From Acidobacteriaceae bacterium KBS 83 (lineage in GTDB: Bacteria; Acidobacteriota; Terriglobia; Terriglobales; Acidobacteriaceae), in assembly GCA_000381585.1 (NCBI GenBank), contig KB906740.1, positions 1-64,000 on the forward strand: 64,000 nucleotides of DNA, given 5' to 3'. How positions within the stretch are numbered: position 1 is the stretch's first letter; every line of letters begins with the position of its first letter. A program made the position numbers and the translations under genes. Of the stretch, positions 55,982 to 64,000 are shown piece after piece. Below the pieces are notes generated by a model that saw only the letters and a program-made list of their open reading frames with translations, was not told where the DNA came from and searched no databases.

Positions 55982-56858
55982 TCGTGCACTTCCTGGTGCA
56001 TTTCTGCGGTAACGATCTTTCTTTTTGTACCGGCGATCCTCTTGCTACGAGCTAAGCAGTGGGGGCACCGGAGACATCCTGGGGGCCTGAACGGAATTCC
56101 AGAAATGGGAACACGCGGCACCCGGCGTAACGGGATGGCTGGCGTGGCAACGTGCTTTCTACGGGCTCGAGCGTATCGTCTGCTCTCAACAGCGTTTCGT
56201 GCTGGCGTTAACCGCTCGTACAGGCTTCCGAGGGCTTGGTTGCAGCCCGAAGCACTGAGTCGCGGATCATACCGTAATTGACTATTCGAAGTAGGGCGAA
56301 CCCTCAGTCTGGTCCCGGATCCGATCTTTCTGGATCTCAACGTCCGGTCCACGTAAGGGCGTCAGCCGCTCGATAGGCAAGTACAAGCATACTTGCTGGC
56401 GTACTTCGGTGCAAGTGCAAAAAGTTGCACAGAGTGGGCTTACGGGCAACACACGGAGAACACAAGGCAGAAAGATGCGCAGCGGAGCGAACTATTAGAC
56501 GAATAACGCCGCCCGATAGGAAGGGCGGCGTTATTCGCAATGGCCAATCACTGGCCTCCCGAAAATCACCGCGCTGTCCATCATGCAGCAAAACGCATGC
56601 GGAAAAGAACGGTGAGATAAAGTCCGGTGGCGGCAGGGCCTCGTAGGCGCCTAACTCTGCTCAGCCGGAAGTGAATCGCCGGGCCCTCTCGAATTGGGGA
56701 CCTCGTGCGTCGCTGGCTGCCATAACTCAAAGCAGTTCCCATGCCAATTTGCAAAACACTTATTTTCAATAGCTTAGATAGGAGTAATGTCGGGTACATC
56801 TTCCGATTTCTGGAAGTTGGGAGTGCGGACTCCGGCTTTTCGTAGTTTGGAGGGCAAA
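55982..56858. other. Gene-free stretch of about 880 bp
   Basis: No convincing gene on either strand; the frames present are short and without motifs. It holds a strong hairpin at 56500-56537 and a small hairpin GTGCAA/TTGCAC near 56410-56430. The right part (about 56680-56790) is AT-richer. It must contain the promoter of the receiver-like gene and may hide an RNA. Confidence 0.4.
56500..56537. terminator. Perfect 15-bp hairpin
   Basis: CGAATAACGCCGCCC (56500-56514) pairs with 56523-56537 across an 8-nt loop. It lies on the minus strand about 320 bp downstream of mutM and could be its terminator, or the end of an unannotated RNA. T-content after it is modest on either strand. Confidence 0.6.
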
Positions 56859-57704
56859 TCAATGCTGGCAAATCGGGCAGTAATGGGTGCCGCGCCCAGC
56901 GATGACCAATCTGCGAATCGGGGTTCCACAGACCAGGCAGGCCTGTCCAGTCCGCATGTAGACGAAGTGGCGAAGCTGAAAGAAGCCGCGCTCGCCTGCG
57001 GCATCGACATAATCGGAGACTGAGGAGCCGCCCAGCCGGATCGCTTCGCGCAGGACTTTCTGTACTGCGCCGTGCAGGCGGTCCAGTTCCCGGGTGCTGA
57101 GCCGGGCGGCCATGCGACGTGGACGGATTCCGGCTCGGAAGAGAGCCTCATCGGCATAGATGTTGCCGACTCCGTGCAGCAGTGACTGATTGAGCAGCGC
57201 CGCCTTGATCGAGGTGCGCCGTTTGTGAAAGAGGCTGCGGAAGTCGACTTTGGAGATGCGCAGCGGCTCCGTGCCGGGACCGCGAAAGCCGGGAAGTTCC
57301 ACGGCTTCGTCTTTCGCTTTCTCGATAAGGTGCAGCCCCATGCGGCCGAAGCGGCGGGCGTCCACAAAACGCAACTCGCGTCCGGAGTGCAGGACGAGCA
57401 CGCCGTGCGTGTGGGGCGGGCGGGGCACGCCAGGATCGACGACGACGAGGCGGCCCGTCATGCCGAGGTGCACGATCCACTGGACGGGCTCCCGTTTGGG
57501 ATCCGGCGCAAAGTCGAAGACGATGTGCTTGCCGACGCGGCGGACGCGCTCGATGCTGCGGCCGGTGAGCGCTTTGGCCATGGCGGCAGGAGGCGTCTTC
57601 ATCGGCTCGGGTTTACTTGAAAACCAGAGATCTTCGATGCGGTCGCCTGCGATGCGGGCGTTGACGCCGTTGGCCACGGTTTCGACTTCGGGGAGCTCGG
57701 GCAT
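56859..57704 (-). CDS. mutM: Formamidopyrimidine-DNA glycosylase (Fpg)
   Basis: A 281-residue Fpg/MutM. The mature N-terminus PELPEVETV holds the catalytic Pro and Glu. Further motifs are GKHIVFDF with a catalytic Lys, LGMTGRLVV, RFVDARRFGRM, GVGNIYADEALF (helix-two-turn-helix), and the zinc finger CLVCGTPIRR...CPIC at the C-terminus. It removes 8-oxoguanine and ring-opened purines and nicks the abasic site. The start at 57704 is fixed by the required Met-Pro-Glu. Divergent from the VCBS-repeat gene. Confidence 0.96.
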   Translation of the reverse strand: MPELPEVETVANGVNARIAGDRIEDLWFSSKPEPMKTPPAAMAKALTGRSIERVRRVGKHIVFDFAPDPKREPVQWIVHLGMTGRLVVVDPGVPRPPHTHGVLVLHSGRELRFVDARRFGRMGLHLIEKAKDEAVELPGFRGPGTEPLRISKVDFRSLFHKRRTSIKAALLNQSLLHGVGNIYADEALFRAGIRPRRMAARLSTRELDRLHGAVQKVLREAIRLGGSSVSDYVDAAGERGFFQLRHFVYMRTGQACLVCGTPIRRLVIAGRGTHYCPICQH

Positions 57705-57755
57705 GCGTGAAGAGAGATTCCCAGCTAGACTACCTGTTGCCGAAAGGAAGCTTGC

Positions 57756-58901
57756 ATGAGAGCAATTCTTCTGAGCGTGACACTTCCGCTCCTTGGCATA
57801 TCCGGTACGGATTACACGGCACGATTCCGGGAAATGACGATTCGCGTCGGCAATGGACCGATATGTACTTCGGTAAGCGACGTGAACCATGACGCCTATT
57901 CGGATCTCGTGGTTGCAAACGCAGATAGTGACACGGTCTCTCTGTTGCTGGACGACGGCCAAGGCCAATTTCACGAAGCAGCCGGATCACCGTTTCCCGC
58001 CGGACACCTTCCGAACGACATAGCGATCGCAGATATGAACGGGGACGGGAACTCCGACCTGGTGATCGCCAATCACCAGTCGCCTTTCATCACGATCCTA
58101 CTTGGCGACGGCAAGGGCGGATTCCGTCCTCCGCCGGGATCTCCGGTGGATGTTCATTCGCATCCGCATCCACACAGTGTTGTTGTGGCGGATTTCAATG
58201 GAGATGGGTACCCTGATGTGGTTACCGACAGTTGGGGAACGAACCAGATCGAGCTGCTGCTGGGCGATGGGAAAGGCAGTCTGCGAACGCCTGGGAAGTA
58301 CTTTGCGACAGGCCGTCGTCCCTACGAGCGACGTCTCTGCGCTGACTTCAATCTGGATGGTATTCCCGATATCGTGACGACCAATCTTGACGATGGCACC
58401 GTCTCGATTTTGTTGGGCGATGGGAAAGGCGGGTTTCGCAACGCTCCCGGATCGCCCTTTCCCGCCGGCGCAAAACCGTGGCAGGTCGCCATCGAAGATG
58501 TGGACGGCGATGGCAAGGCCGACCTGTTGGTCATTCCCTATGAGCGCGATCTTGCTGACCTGTCCCAGAATGCCGTGACTATTTTGCGGGGCAATGGAGA
58601 GGGGGGATTTAAGCCCATGACGGGCTCTCCGCTGCCGCTTCAAGGATGCCATGGCCCGAATAGTGTGACCGCAGGGGATCTGCAAGGACATGGACGACAA
58701 GACATCGTTGTTGCTTGCGCCGAAAGCAGGAACTTGCTGATCTTTGCGCGAGACAGCAAGGGGCAATTTGGCGCGTTGAGTCAGCCCGCCAGGGGAGGCT
58801 GGGGTTCAGTCACGATGGCTCATCTGTCCGGCAGCCACGGCGCCGAACTTGTCACTGCGAATGAGGGCGATGGAACAATCACAGTCCTATTCCCGAACTG
58901 A
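57756..58901 (+). CDS. VCBS/FG-GAP-repeat beta-propeller protein
   Basis: A 381-residue protein with a short hydrophobic N-terminus (MRAILLSVTLPLLGISG) that may be a signal peptide. Seven or so FG-GAP/VCBS blades repeat D-x-N-x-D-G-x-x-D calcium-binding turns (ADMNGDGNSDLVIAN, ADFNGDGYPDVVT, ADFNLDGIPDIVTTN, EDVDGDGKADLLVI) followed by LLLGDGKGGFR. It probably folds as a secreted propeller that binds ligands or surfaces. AAGGAAG precedes the ATG. The frameshifted hydrolase begins a few bases after its stop, so they may be cotranscribed. Confidence 0.85.
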   Translation: MRAILLSVTLPLLGISGTDYTARFREMTIRVGNGPICTSVSDVNHDAYSDLVVANADSDTVSLLLDDGQGQFHEAAGSPFPAGHLPNDIAIADMNGDGNSDLVIANHQSPFITILLGDGKGGFRPPPGSPVDVHSHPHPHSVVVADFNGDGYPDVVTDSWGTNQIELLLGDGKGSLRTPGKYFATGRRPYERRLCADFNLDGIPDIVTTNLDDGTVSILLGDGKGGFRNAPGSPFPAGAKPWQVAIEDVDGDGKADLLVIPYERDLADLSQNAVTILRGNGEGGFKPMTGSPLPLQGCHGPNSVTAGDLQGHGRQDIVVACAESRNLLIFARDSKGQFGALSQPARGGWGSVTMAHLSGSHGAELVTANEGDGTITVLFPN

Positions 58902-58908
58902 ATTGAAT

Positions 58909-59698
58909 GTGAGGCGAATCGCTCAGCCCGGCGGCCTTCTCCGACGTGGTGAAGTGATTCTGCTTCACCTGGGCTTCGTGTTACTGCTGGCTGCGAGCCA
59001 AGGGTTGGCGCAGGAGACGGTCTCCATCCCGATTGCGAGGACCCAGCAGCAGATTCAGGCAGATGTCTATGGTGCTGGACAGAATGGTGCTGTACAGAAT
59101 GACAACGCCAAGCGCGGCATTGTCCTGGCGCACGGCGGGCGTTTCGATAAGACCAGTTGGCGGAGGCAGGCACAGAGGCTGGCCGGTACAGGGTTCGTTG
59201 TACTGGCGATCTCCTTTCGAGGAGACAGGAAGAATCCGGATGGATCCCCGGGCTCGTTTGGTTCCACTTCGGACAACGCAACGGATGTACTCGCCGCGGT
59301 GGAATATCTCCATAAGAGGGGAATCAAGCGGGTCTCGGCGATCGGCGGCAGTATGGGTGGAGATGCGGTGGGAGAGGCGGATGCACGATCCGCGCCAGGG
59401 GATATCGAACGCATCGTGCTCTTGGGTTCTTCCGGTGGCGACTTTCCTGCCAAGCTCAACGGGGCGCAAGCTGTTTATTGTTGCGCGCGAGGACAGCAGC
59501 GGCGATGGGCCGCGATTGCCGGAGATTTCCCGCCATTACGGAAAGGCGCCCCCTCCGAAGGAGCTGATCGTCCTCGAAGGCTCTGCTCACGCGCAATACC
59601 TCTTCGATACGGAGCAGGGACCTCGGCTGATGGAGGAGATTCTGCACTTTCTCTCGAATCCGCGAACAGCAATTTTGGTGCGCATCCGTCGTGTGTGA
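58909..59698 (+). pseudogene. Secreted alpha/beta hydrolase (dienelactone-hydrolase-like), frameshifted
   Basis: The first frame gives a signal peptide (VILLHLGFVLLLAASQGLAQ), IVLAHGGRFDKTSW, VVLAISFRGDRKN and AIGGSMGGDAV (G-x-S-x-G nucleophile), then loses homology after AKLNG. The +1 frame continues with RKLFIVAREDSSGDG, IVLEGSAHAQYLF (catalytic His) and LMEEILHFLSN to a stop at 59698. One extra G in the GGGG at 59461-59464 explains the break. The start is uncertain: a GTG at 58909 follows the propeller gene stop by 7 bp, but earlier starts exist. Recent pseudogene or sequence error. Confidence 0.75.
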
Positions 59699-59883
59699 GG
59701 CAGACCGGCAGCCTTTCTCGGCTTGGGCGCGCCGTATATCATCAGCTTTGGCACCGGCAAATCGGTGCGATGCCGGCGATATCCTCCCAGAGTTTGGCAG
59801 AACTCTACTGACTGTGATCGGTCAGGACTGGCGGGAGTCTAGCAACGGCAAGAGAAAGCGTTTTGGGAGACAGAAAGTTCAGG

Positions 59884-61200
59884 ATGCGAGCGAAGACGGC
59901 GGTGGTACTGGGCGCCCAGTGGGGCGATGAGGGCAAAGGCAAGATTGTGGATGTGCTCTCGGAGCGCTTTGCCGTGGTGGCGCGCTATGCGGGCGGCCAC
60001 AACGCGGGCCACACCGTGATCATTCACGGCAAGAAGTTCATTCTGCAACTGGTGCCCTGCGGAGTGCTGCGGCCGGATTGCCTGGCAGTGATCGGCAATG
60101 GCGTGGTGCTGGACCCGATGGCCTTCCTGAAGGAAGTCGAGAAGCTGGATGGCCTGGGCGTAAATACGAAAGACCAGCTCTTCGTCTCCAACCGCGCGCA
60201 GGTCATTCTGCCTTACCACCGCATGATCGAACTGGCGAGCGAGAGCGCGCCCGGACGGACCAAGATCGGGACCACGAGCCGCGGCATCGGTCCTGCCTAT
60301 GAAGACAAGATGCATCGCAACGGTCTGCGCGTGGTGGACCTGCTGAACAACAAGCTGCTGAAGACGCACATCGAGAATGCCTGTCGCGAGAAGAACGCGA
60401 TCGCGCATGCGCTGTTCGGCACCGATCCGCTGGACCCGGCGCAGATCTACGACGAGTACGCCGAAGCGGCAGAGAAGGTTCGGCCCTATGTCAGAGATAC
60501 GGCCGCGCTGCTGAACAAGGCAATTGCCGACGGCAAGAGCGTTATGTTCGAGGGTGCGCAGGGGACGCTGCTCGACATTGACCACGGCACTTATCCTTTT
60601 GTGACGTCATCCTCGGCGACGGCTGGCGGGGCGGTGACAGGTACAGGCGTAGGACCGACGCGGATCGGCTCGGTGATCGGGGTGACCAAGGCGTACGTGA
60701 CGCGCGTGGGCGAGGGACCGTTCCCGACGGAGATTCACGATGCGATGGGCGAGGAGCTCCGCAGGCGTGGGCAGGAGTTTGGAGCGGTGACCGGGCGGCC
60801 CCGCCGCTGCGGCTGGCTGGACTTGCCGCTGCTGCGCTACTCCAACCAGATCAACGGGACGGAGTGGCTGGTGGTGACCAAGATGGATGTGCTGGACACG
60901 CTCGAGGAGATCCCGGTCTGCACGGGCTACCGACTCGACGGCAAGGAGACGGACCTGATCCCCGCGGATGTGAGCGGCCTGGAGCGCATTGACCCGGTGT
61001 ACACCAGGATGAAGGGCTGGAAGACGCCCACAGAGGGTGTGCGATCCTTCGAGGAACTGCCGAAGCTGGCGCAGGAGTATCTCCGTTTCCTGGAACGGGA
61101 GTCCGGCGCGAAGATCGGGATGGTATCGACAGGGCCGGATCGCGAGCAGACGATGGAGTTGCCGGAATTCCGGGCCGCGCTGGGGGCCATGCAGTCATAG
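59884..61200 (+). CDS. purA: Adenylosuccinate synthetase
   Basis: A 438-residue PurA. It joins IMP and aspartate with GTP to give adenylosuccinate in AMP synthesis. Visible motifs are VVLGAQWGDEGKGKIVD (P-loop-like with catalytic Asp), GGHNAGHT, TTSRGIGPAYEDK, EGAQGTLLDIDHGTYPFVT and TGRPRRCGWLD. I start it at the ATG at 59884, which gives the usual short N-terminus; a TTG 21 nt upstream is in frame. No other pur genes are nearby. Confidence 0.96.
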   Translation: MRAKTAVVLGAQWGDEGKGKIVDVLSERFAVVARYAGGHNAGHTVIIHGKKFILQLVPCGVLRPDCLAVIGNGVVLDPMAFLKEVEKLDGLGVNTKDQLFVSNRAQVILPYHRMIELASESAPGRTKIGTTSRGIGPAYEDKMHRNGLRVVDLLNNKLLKTHIENACREKNAIAHALFGTDPLDPAQIYDEYAEAAEKVRPYVRDTAALLNKAIADGKSVMFEGAQGTLLDIDHGTYPFVTSSSATAGGAVTGTGVGPTRIGSVIGVTKAYVTRVGEGPFPTEIHDAMGEELRRRGQEFGAVTGRPRRCGWLDLPLLRYSNQINGTEWLVVTKMDVLDTLEEIPVCTGYRLDGKETDLIPADVSGLERIDPVYTRMKGWKTPTEGVRSFEELPKLAQEYLRFLERESGAKIGMVSTGPDREQTMELPEFRAALGAMQS

Positions 61201-61282
61201 GCTGGAGCCTTTCTCAACAGGCAAGCCACAAGAGCGGTCTACACATGTAGCAAAATGGTCCATCTGCAGAAGGAGAAGTGCG

Positions 61283-61570
61283 ATGGTCAGCTTCACTGTC
61301 AGGATGCGTTTCGATGCGGTGGACCGGGAACAGGTGACGGAGCTGCTCCGCTCGCTGGCCCAGGAGTCGCGGCAGGAGCCAGGCTGCGTGGTCTATGTGC
61401 CGCACCGCATCGAAGGCGAGCCGGACACGGTGTTGATCTATGAACAGTATGCAGACGGTGCTGCTCTCGATGCTCATCGCGCCAGCGCCCATTATCGGCG
61501 GTATGCGATCCAGGGGCTGTATCAATTGTTGCGGGAGCGGGCCAGCGAAAATCTCTGTGCGCTCATCTGA
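61283..61570 (+). CDS. ABM-domain (YgiN-like) monooxygenase
   Basis: A 95-residue ferredoxin-like ABM protein: VSFTVRMRFDAVDREQVTEL, LAQESRQEPGCVVYVPHRI and PDTVLIYEQYADGAALDAHR followed by the conserved AHYRRY. Such dimeric proteins oxidise quinols or other aromatics without cofactor, but some are only binding proteins. AAGGAG 9 nt upstream sets the start. It follows purA by 82 bp and may read from the same promoter. Confidence 0.8.
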   Translation: MVSFTVRMRFDAVDREQVTELLRSLAQESRQEPGCVVYVPHRIEGEPDTVLIYEQYADGAALDAHRASAHYRRYAIQGLYQLLRERASENLCALI

Positions 61571-61778
61571 CTCTACGCTCCTCCGAGGCATCCATCATTC
61601 ATAGCACGCATCCGACAGCGCCTGGATCACTGCCATGCTTCCGCCCTTGTCTGAACTGTTTTGCCGCCGAGCGCACGCATACGGTCAATCCCCCTTGGCG
61701 CCGTTCGACCTTGGTAATGCGCAGTCCAGCGCATCCTTTTGACTGAGAGTTTGACCGCGGAATACCATCCATACGCTT

Positions 61779-62291
61779 ATGCATCACTACCGCAGGGCTC
61801 GAGGGTTGACCGTACGAAACGGAGCCATCGTGCTCCTTTTGGTGGGGTGCGTGCTCGGAATTCCGGTTGCGGCGCACGCGGCGTCGGTCCCGCTGCTGCA
61901 CCGTGAAGACCGTTTGCACAAAGAGATTGAGAACCTGGAATCGCAGTGGCGGATGGCTGTGGTGCAGAACGACGTTGCGGCCATCAATCGCCTGCTGGCC
62001 GACGATTATCTGGGTATCAATCCAAATGGCACGCTCGAAACAAAGGCCGATGCGATGGCCCAGCGGCGTTCGGGCACGGTGAAGATTTCGAGCATCGAGC
62101 CGGACAATGTGAAGATACGGGTCTACGGCGACACGGCCGTCGTGACCTCGCAGGTGGACGTGGAAGGCCGTGACGGGGACCGCGACATCAGCGGACGCTA
62201 CCACTACACGCGCGTCTACAGCCGCCGCGACGGGGAATGGAAGGTAGTGAGCTTCGAGGCGAGCCGCATGCCCCCTGGCAGCAAACACTAA
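61779..62291 (+). CDS. Exported DUF4440 / NTF2-like protein
   Basis: A 170-residue protein. A signal peptide (about 1-35, ending HAASV) precedes an NTF2-like DUF4440 domain: IENLESQWRMAVVQNDVAAI, LLADDYLGINPNGTLETKAD, IRVYGDTAVVTSQVDVEG and YTRVYSRRDGEWKVVSF. Members are of unknown role; the export signal puts it in the periplasm. Its TAA stop overlaps the folP stop by 3 bp on the other strand. Confidence 0.8.
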   Translation: MHHYRRARGLTVRNGAIVLLLVGCVLGIPVAAHAASVPLLHREDRLHKEIENLESQWRMAVVQNDVAAINRLLADDYLGINPNGTLETKADAMAQRRSGTVKISSIEPDNVKIRVYGDTAVVTSQVDVEGRDGDRDISGRYHYTRVYSRRDGEWKVVSFEASRMPPGSKH

Positions 62292-63175
62292 GAAGCCGCG
62301 AGCGCCGCGTCTGCGATGAGTGCCGCCTCCGCTGCAGCACGTACCTGATGCACGCGCACCAGCGATGCGCCCATAAGGATGGCAATGGTGCTTGCCGCGA
62401 GCGTGGCATGTTCGCGGGCCGAGACGGGTGCGCCTGCTGCTCCGTAGAGCGGCGCCAGGGTGTGACCGAGGAAGCTTTTGCGGGAGACACCAGCCAGCAG
62501 CGGCTGGCCCAGCGTCGCGAGTTCGGGAAGGCCACGTAACAGCGGATAGTTGGCATCCTGCACTTTGCCGAAGCCGAAGCCGGGGTCGAGGACGATGCGG
62601 GCGGATTCGATGCCGGCGGCGAGGGCTGCGGCGAGCCGCTCGGCAAGTTCGCGCTTGACCAGCGGCAGAACTTCTTCGGGCTTGAGGCGCGGCAGGGACT
62701 TCCATTCATATGGGCGGCCGCGTGCATGCATCAGGGCGACGCCGCACTTAAGCTCCGCGCAGGTGGCGGCCATCGCCTCGTCCCAAAGCAGGCCGCTGAC
62801 ATCGTTGACGATTTCGGCGCCAGCGGCGACAGCAGTCCGCGCGGTAACCGCATGGTAGGTGTCGACGGAGAGAAGCGCATCGGGCTTCGCCTGGCGAATG
62901 GCGGCGATGACCGGTACTACCCGGTCGATTTCCTCTTGAGTGGATACTGCCAGGCCGGCGCCGGGGCGGGTGGATTCGCCGCCGACGTCGACGATGGCAG
63001 CCCCCTCTTCAAACATGGCGAGCGCAACATCAACAGCTTCGTTTACAGAATGCAGCAGGCCGCCATCGGAGAAGGAGTCGGGCGTGACATTGAGAATGCC
63101 CATGACGCGCGTGACATCACCGAGTGCGAGCGAGCGCGTGCGCAGCTTCCACTCGAAATGAGCGCGGCGATGCAT
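62288..63175 (-). CDS. folP: Dihydropteroate synthase
   Basis: A 295-residue FolP. It makes dihydropteroate from p-aminobenzoate and hydroxymethyl-dihydropterin diphosphate, the sulfonamide target. Motifs: MGILNVTPDSFSDGG, VDVGGESTRPGA, LLSVDTYHAVTA, EIVNDVSG, ILDPGFGFGK (here VLDPGFGFGK) and GVSRKSFLG. The ATG at 63175 lies 12 bp from a MITE-like repeat that fills its upstream region, so its promoter may lie in or beyond that element. Convergent with the DUF4440 gene, with overlapping stop codons. Confidence 0.94.
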   Translation of the reverse strand: MHRRAHFEWKLRTRSLALGDVTRVMGILNVTPDSFSDGGLLHSVNEAVDVALAMFEEGAAIVDVGGESTRPGAGLAVSTQEEIDRVVPVIAAIRQAKPDALLSVDTYHAVTARTAVAAGAEIVNDVSGLLWDEAMAATCAELKCGVALMHARGRPYEWKSLPRLKPEEVLPLVKRELAERLAAALAAGIESARIVLDPGFGFGKVQDANYPLLRGLPELATLGQPLLAGVSRKSFLGHTLAPLYGAAGAPVSAREHATLAASTIAILMGASLVRVHQVRAAAEAALIADAALAAS

Positions 63176-63186
63176 GTGGGTCAGGG

Positions 63187-63300
63187 TAGAGCATTTTCCC
63201 GGCACGCGTAGGCCGTCCAGCGAAAGTTCATGTGGCTTTTTCCGTAAAGGAAGACCGCGCCGAGCGAATTTGGTGTCCACCAGCAACAGGGAGAATGCTC
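63187..63300 (+). mobile_element. MITE-like element, copy 2
   Basis: About 112 bp with 12-bp terminal inverted repeats, GAGCATTTTCCC and (reverse) GAGCATTCTCCC, one mismatch. The left end is preceded by TA; the right end is not followed by TA. It shares with copy 1 (53940-54057, minus strand) the ends plus inner blocks CCGTCCA-x-CGA, TGGCTTTTT and GAGCGAAT. It sits between the divergent folP and dacB-like genes. Confidence 0.65.
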
Positions 63301-63344
63301 GATCGTACGGGGATCAGATACGGCGCTTGATACACTCCGCGTGC

Positions 63345-64000
63345 ATGCACCGCCGCGTTTTCCCCACCATTGCTTTGCTTCTGCTTGCGCCATTTCCGCT
63401 GGCGGCGCAATCCCCGCAGCATCGACCGCACGTGCGCAGAGGGCCGTCGCTGGCTATCCAGGTGAACCGTCTGTTGGCCCAGCCGGATATTGCCGGTGCG
63501 CACTGGGGCATCTCGGTGACTACGCTGGACGGCAAACAGGTCTTCGCGCTGAACGATGGCCAGCTTTTTGAGCCGGCATCGAACGCAAAGATGTTTACCA
63601 CGGCGACGGCTGCCGCGCTGCTGCCGCTGACGCTGACGTACACGACCAATGTGGTGGCGGAAGGCGCGATCGACAACACGGGCACGCTGCATGGCGATAT
63701 CGCAATCCTTGGCGTGGGCGATCCGAACATCTCCGGGCGGGTGCTTCCCTACAGCGAAAAAACGGAGCGCACAACTGCGCCGCTGGCCGCGCTTGAAGCG
63801 ATGGCCGACCAGGTGGTGAAGAGCGGTGTGAAAGAGATCGATGGCGATGTCATCGGTGACGACACGTGGTTCCCCGCAGAGCGCTACGGAACAGGTTGGA
63901 GCTGGGATGATCTGGTGTGGCTCTATGGAGCGCCCATCTCCGCGCTGACAGTGAACGACAACGCGATGTTCCTGAACGCGGACCCGGGCGCGCAGGCGGG
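63345..64000 (+). CDS. dacB: PBP4-type D-alanyl-D-alanine carboxypeptidase (cut by window end)
   Basis: The first 218 residues of a peptidase S13-family protein. A signal peptide (1-21, LLLLAPFPLAAQ) leads to WGISVTTLDGKQVFALNDG and the active-site S-x-x-K in PASNAKMFTT. LHGDIAILGVGDPNISGR and TWFPAERYGTGWSWDDL then follow, all typical of the PBP4/DacB N-terminal half. The expected S-x-N and K-T-G motifs lie beyond the window. It trims or cross-cuts peptidoglycan peptides in the periplasm. The ATG at 63345 begins 45 bp after a MITE-like element that occupies much of the folP-dacB spacer. Confidence 0.9.
   Translation, partial: MHRRVFPTIALLLLAPFPLAAQSPQHRPHVRRGPSLAIQVNRLLAQPDIAGAHWGISVTTLDGKQVFALNDGQLFEPASNAKMFTTATAAALLPLTLTYTTNVVAEGAIDNTGTLHGDIAILGVGDPNISGRVLPYSEKTERTTAPLAALEAMADQVVKSGVKEIDGDVIGDDTWFPAERYGTGWSWDDLVWLYGAPISALTVNDNAMFLNADPGAQA

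Overview
This 64 kb window looks like a chromosomal segment of a GC-rich Acidobacteriota species, most likely from the Acidobacteriaceae/Terriglobia. The main pointers are a MacB/FtsX-type orphan permease of the acidobacterial duplicated (ADOP) kind, secreted proteins with an N-terminal LPDAP motif, a winged-helix/PD40 one-component regulator, and many single genes with AGGAGG-type ribosome sites mixed on both strands. The lineage is inferred from protein families alone; there is no rRNA in the window. I saw no tRNA, CRISPR array, prophage or complete insertion sequence.

Layout. 1-6.4 kb: an ECF sigma factor followed by a TonB-like protein with an octapeptide repeat, a secreted HSL-type esterase, a second ECF sigma factor, and a DHA2 drug-efflux pump divergent from its likely TetR repressor. 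6.4-11.4 kb: alpha/beta hydrolase, PCMT-like methyltransferase, TPR protein, a structured non-coding stretch and a YXWGXW-repeat secreted protein. 11.5-20.6 kb: cytidylate-kinase-like protein, MutS2, HemB, a three-domain acyl-AMP ligase/ACP/acyltransferase fusion, dihydrolipoyl dehydrogenase and a small secreted Lys/Glu-rich protein. 20.8-28.6 kb: a frameshifted winged-helix/PD40 regulator, a predicted zinc metalloprotease, an NTF2-like protein, a DUF1440-like membrane protein, a chloroperoxidase-type hydrolase, a small catalase and a GNAT/FemAB-like protein. 28.8-34.7 kb: GatB overlapping a hexose-6-phosphate mutarotase, a frameshifted SnoaL protein facing an ABM-SnoaL fusion, and an ankyrin protein overlapping a small membrane protein.

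34.8-49.4 kb: ThiL, KatG with a PerR/Fur-like palindrome, an M23 peptidase, a small secreted protein, a SpoIIE-type phosphatase, a nicotinamide phosphoribosyltransferase, a luciferase-like oxidoreductase, a secreted PI-PLC-like protein, two tandem LPDAP paralogues and an RlpA lipoprotein. 49.5-64 kb: ADOP permease, M48 protease, HIT protein, two receiver-like proteins, MutM, a VCBS-repeat protein, a frameshifted secreted hydrolase, PurA, an ABM protein, a DUF4440 protein, FolP and the start of a PBP4-type D-Ala-D-Ala carboxypeptidase cut by the window end.

Most genes are core housekeeping or envelope and stress functions rather than one pathway. The most notable signals are: (i) two copies of a ~115 bp MITE-like element near 54.0 and 63.2 kb, the first of which supplies the stop codons of two convergent genes; (ii) three genes broken by four one-base indels in G/C runs, which are either young pseudogenes or sequence errors; (iii) the TonB protein with a cytoplasmic octapeptide repeat beside an ECF sigma gene; (iv) the unusual ligase-ACP-acyltransferase fusion; and (v) an adjacent pair of degenerate receiver-like proteins, one with a long disordered Gln/Gly/Asn/Arg-rich tail.
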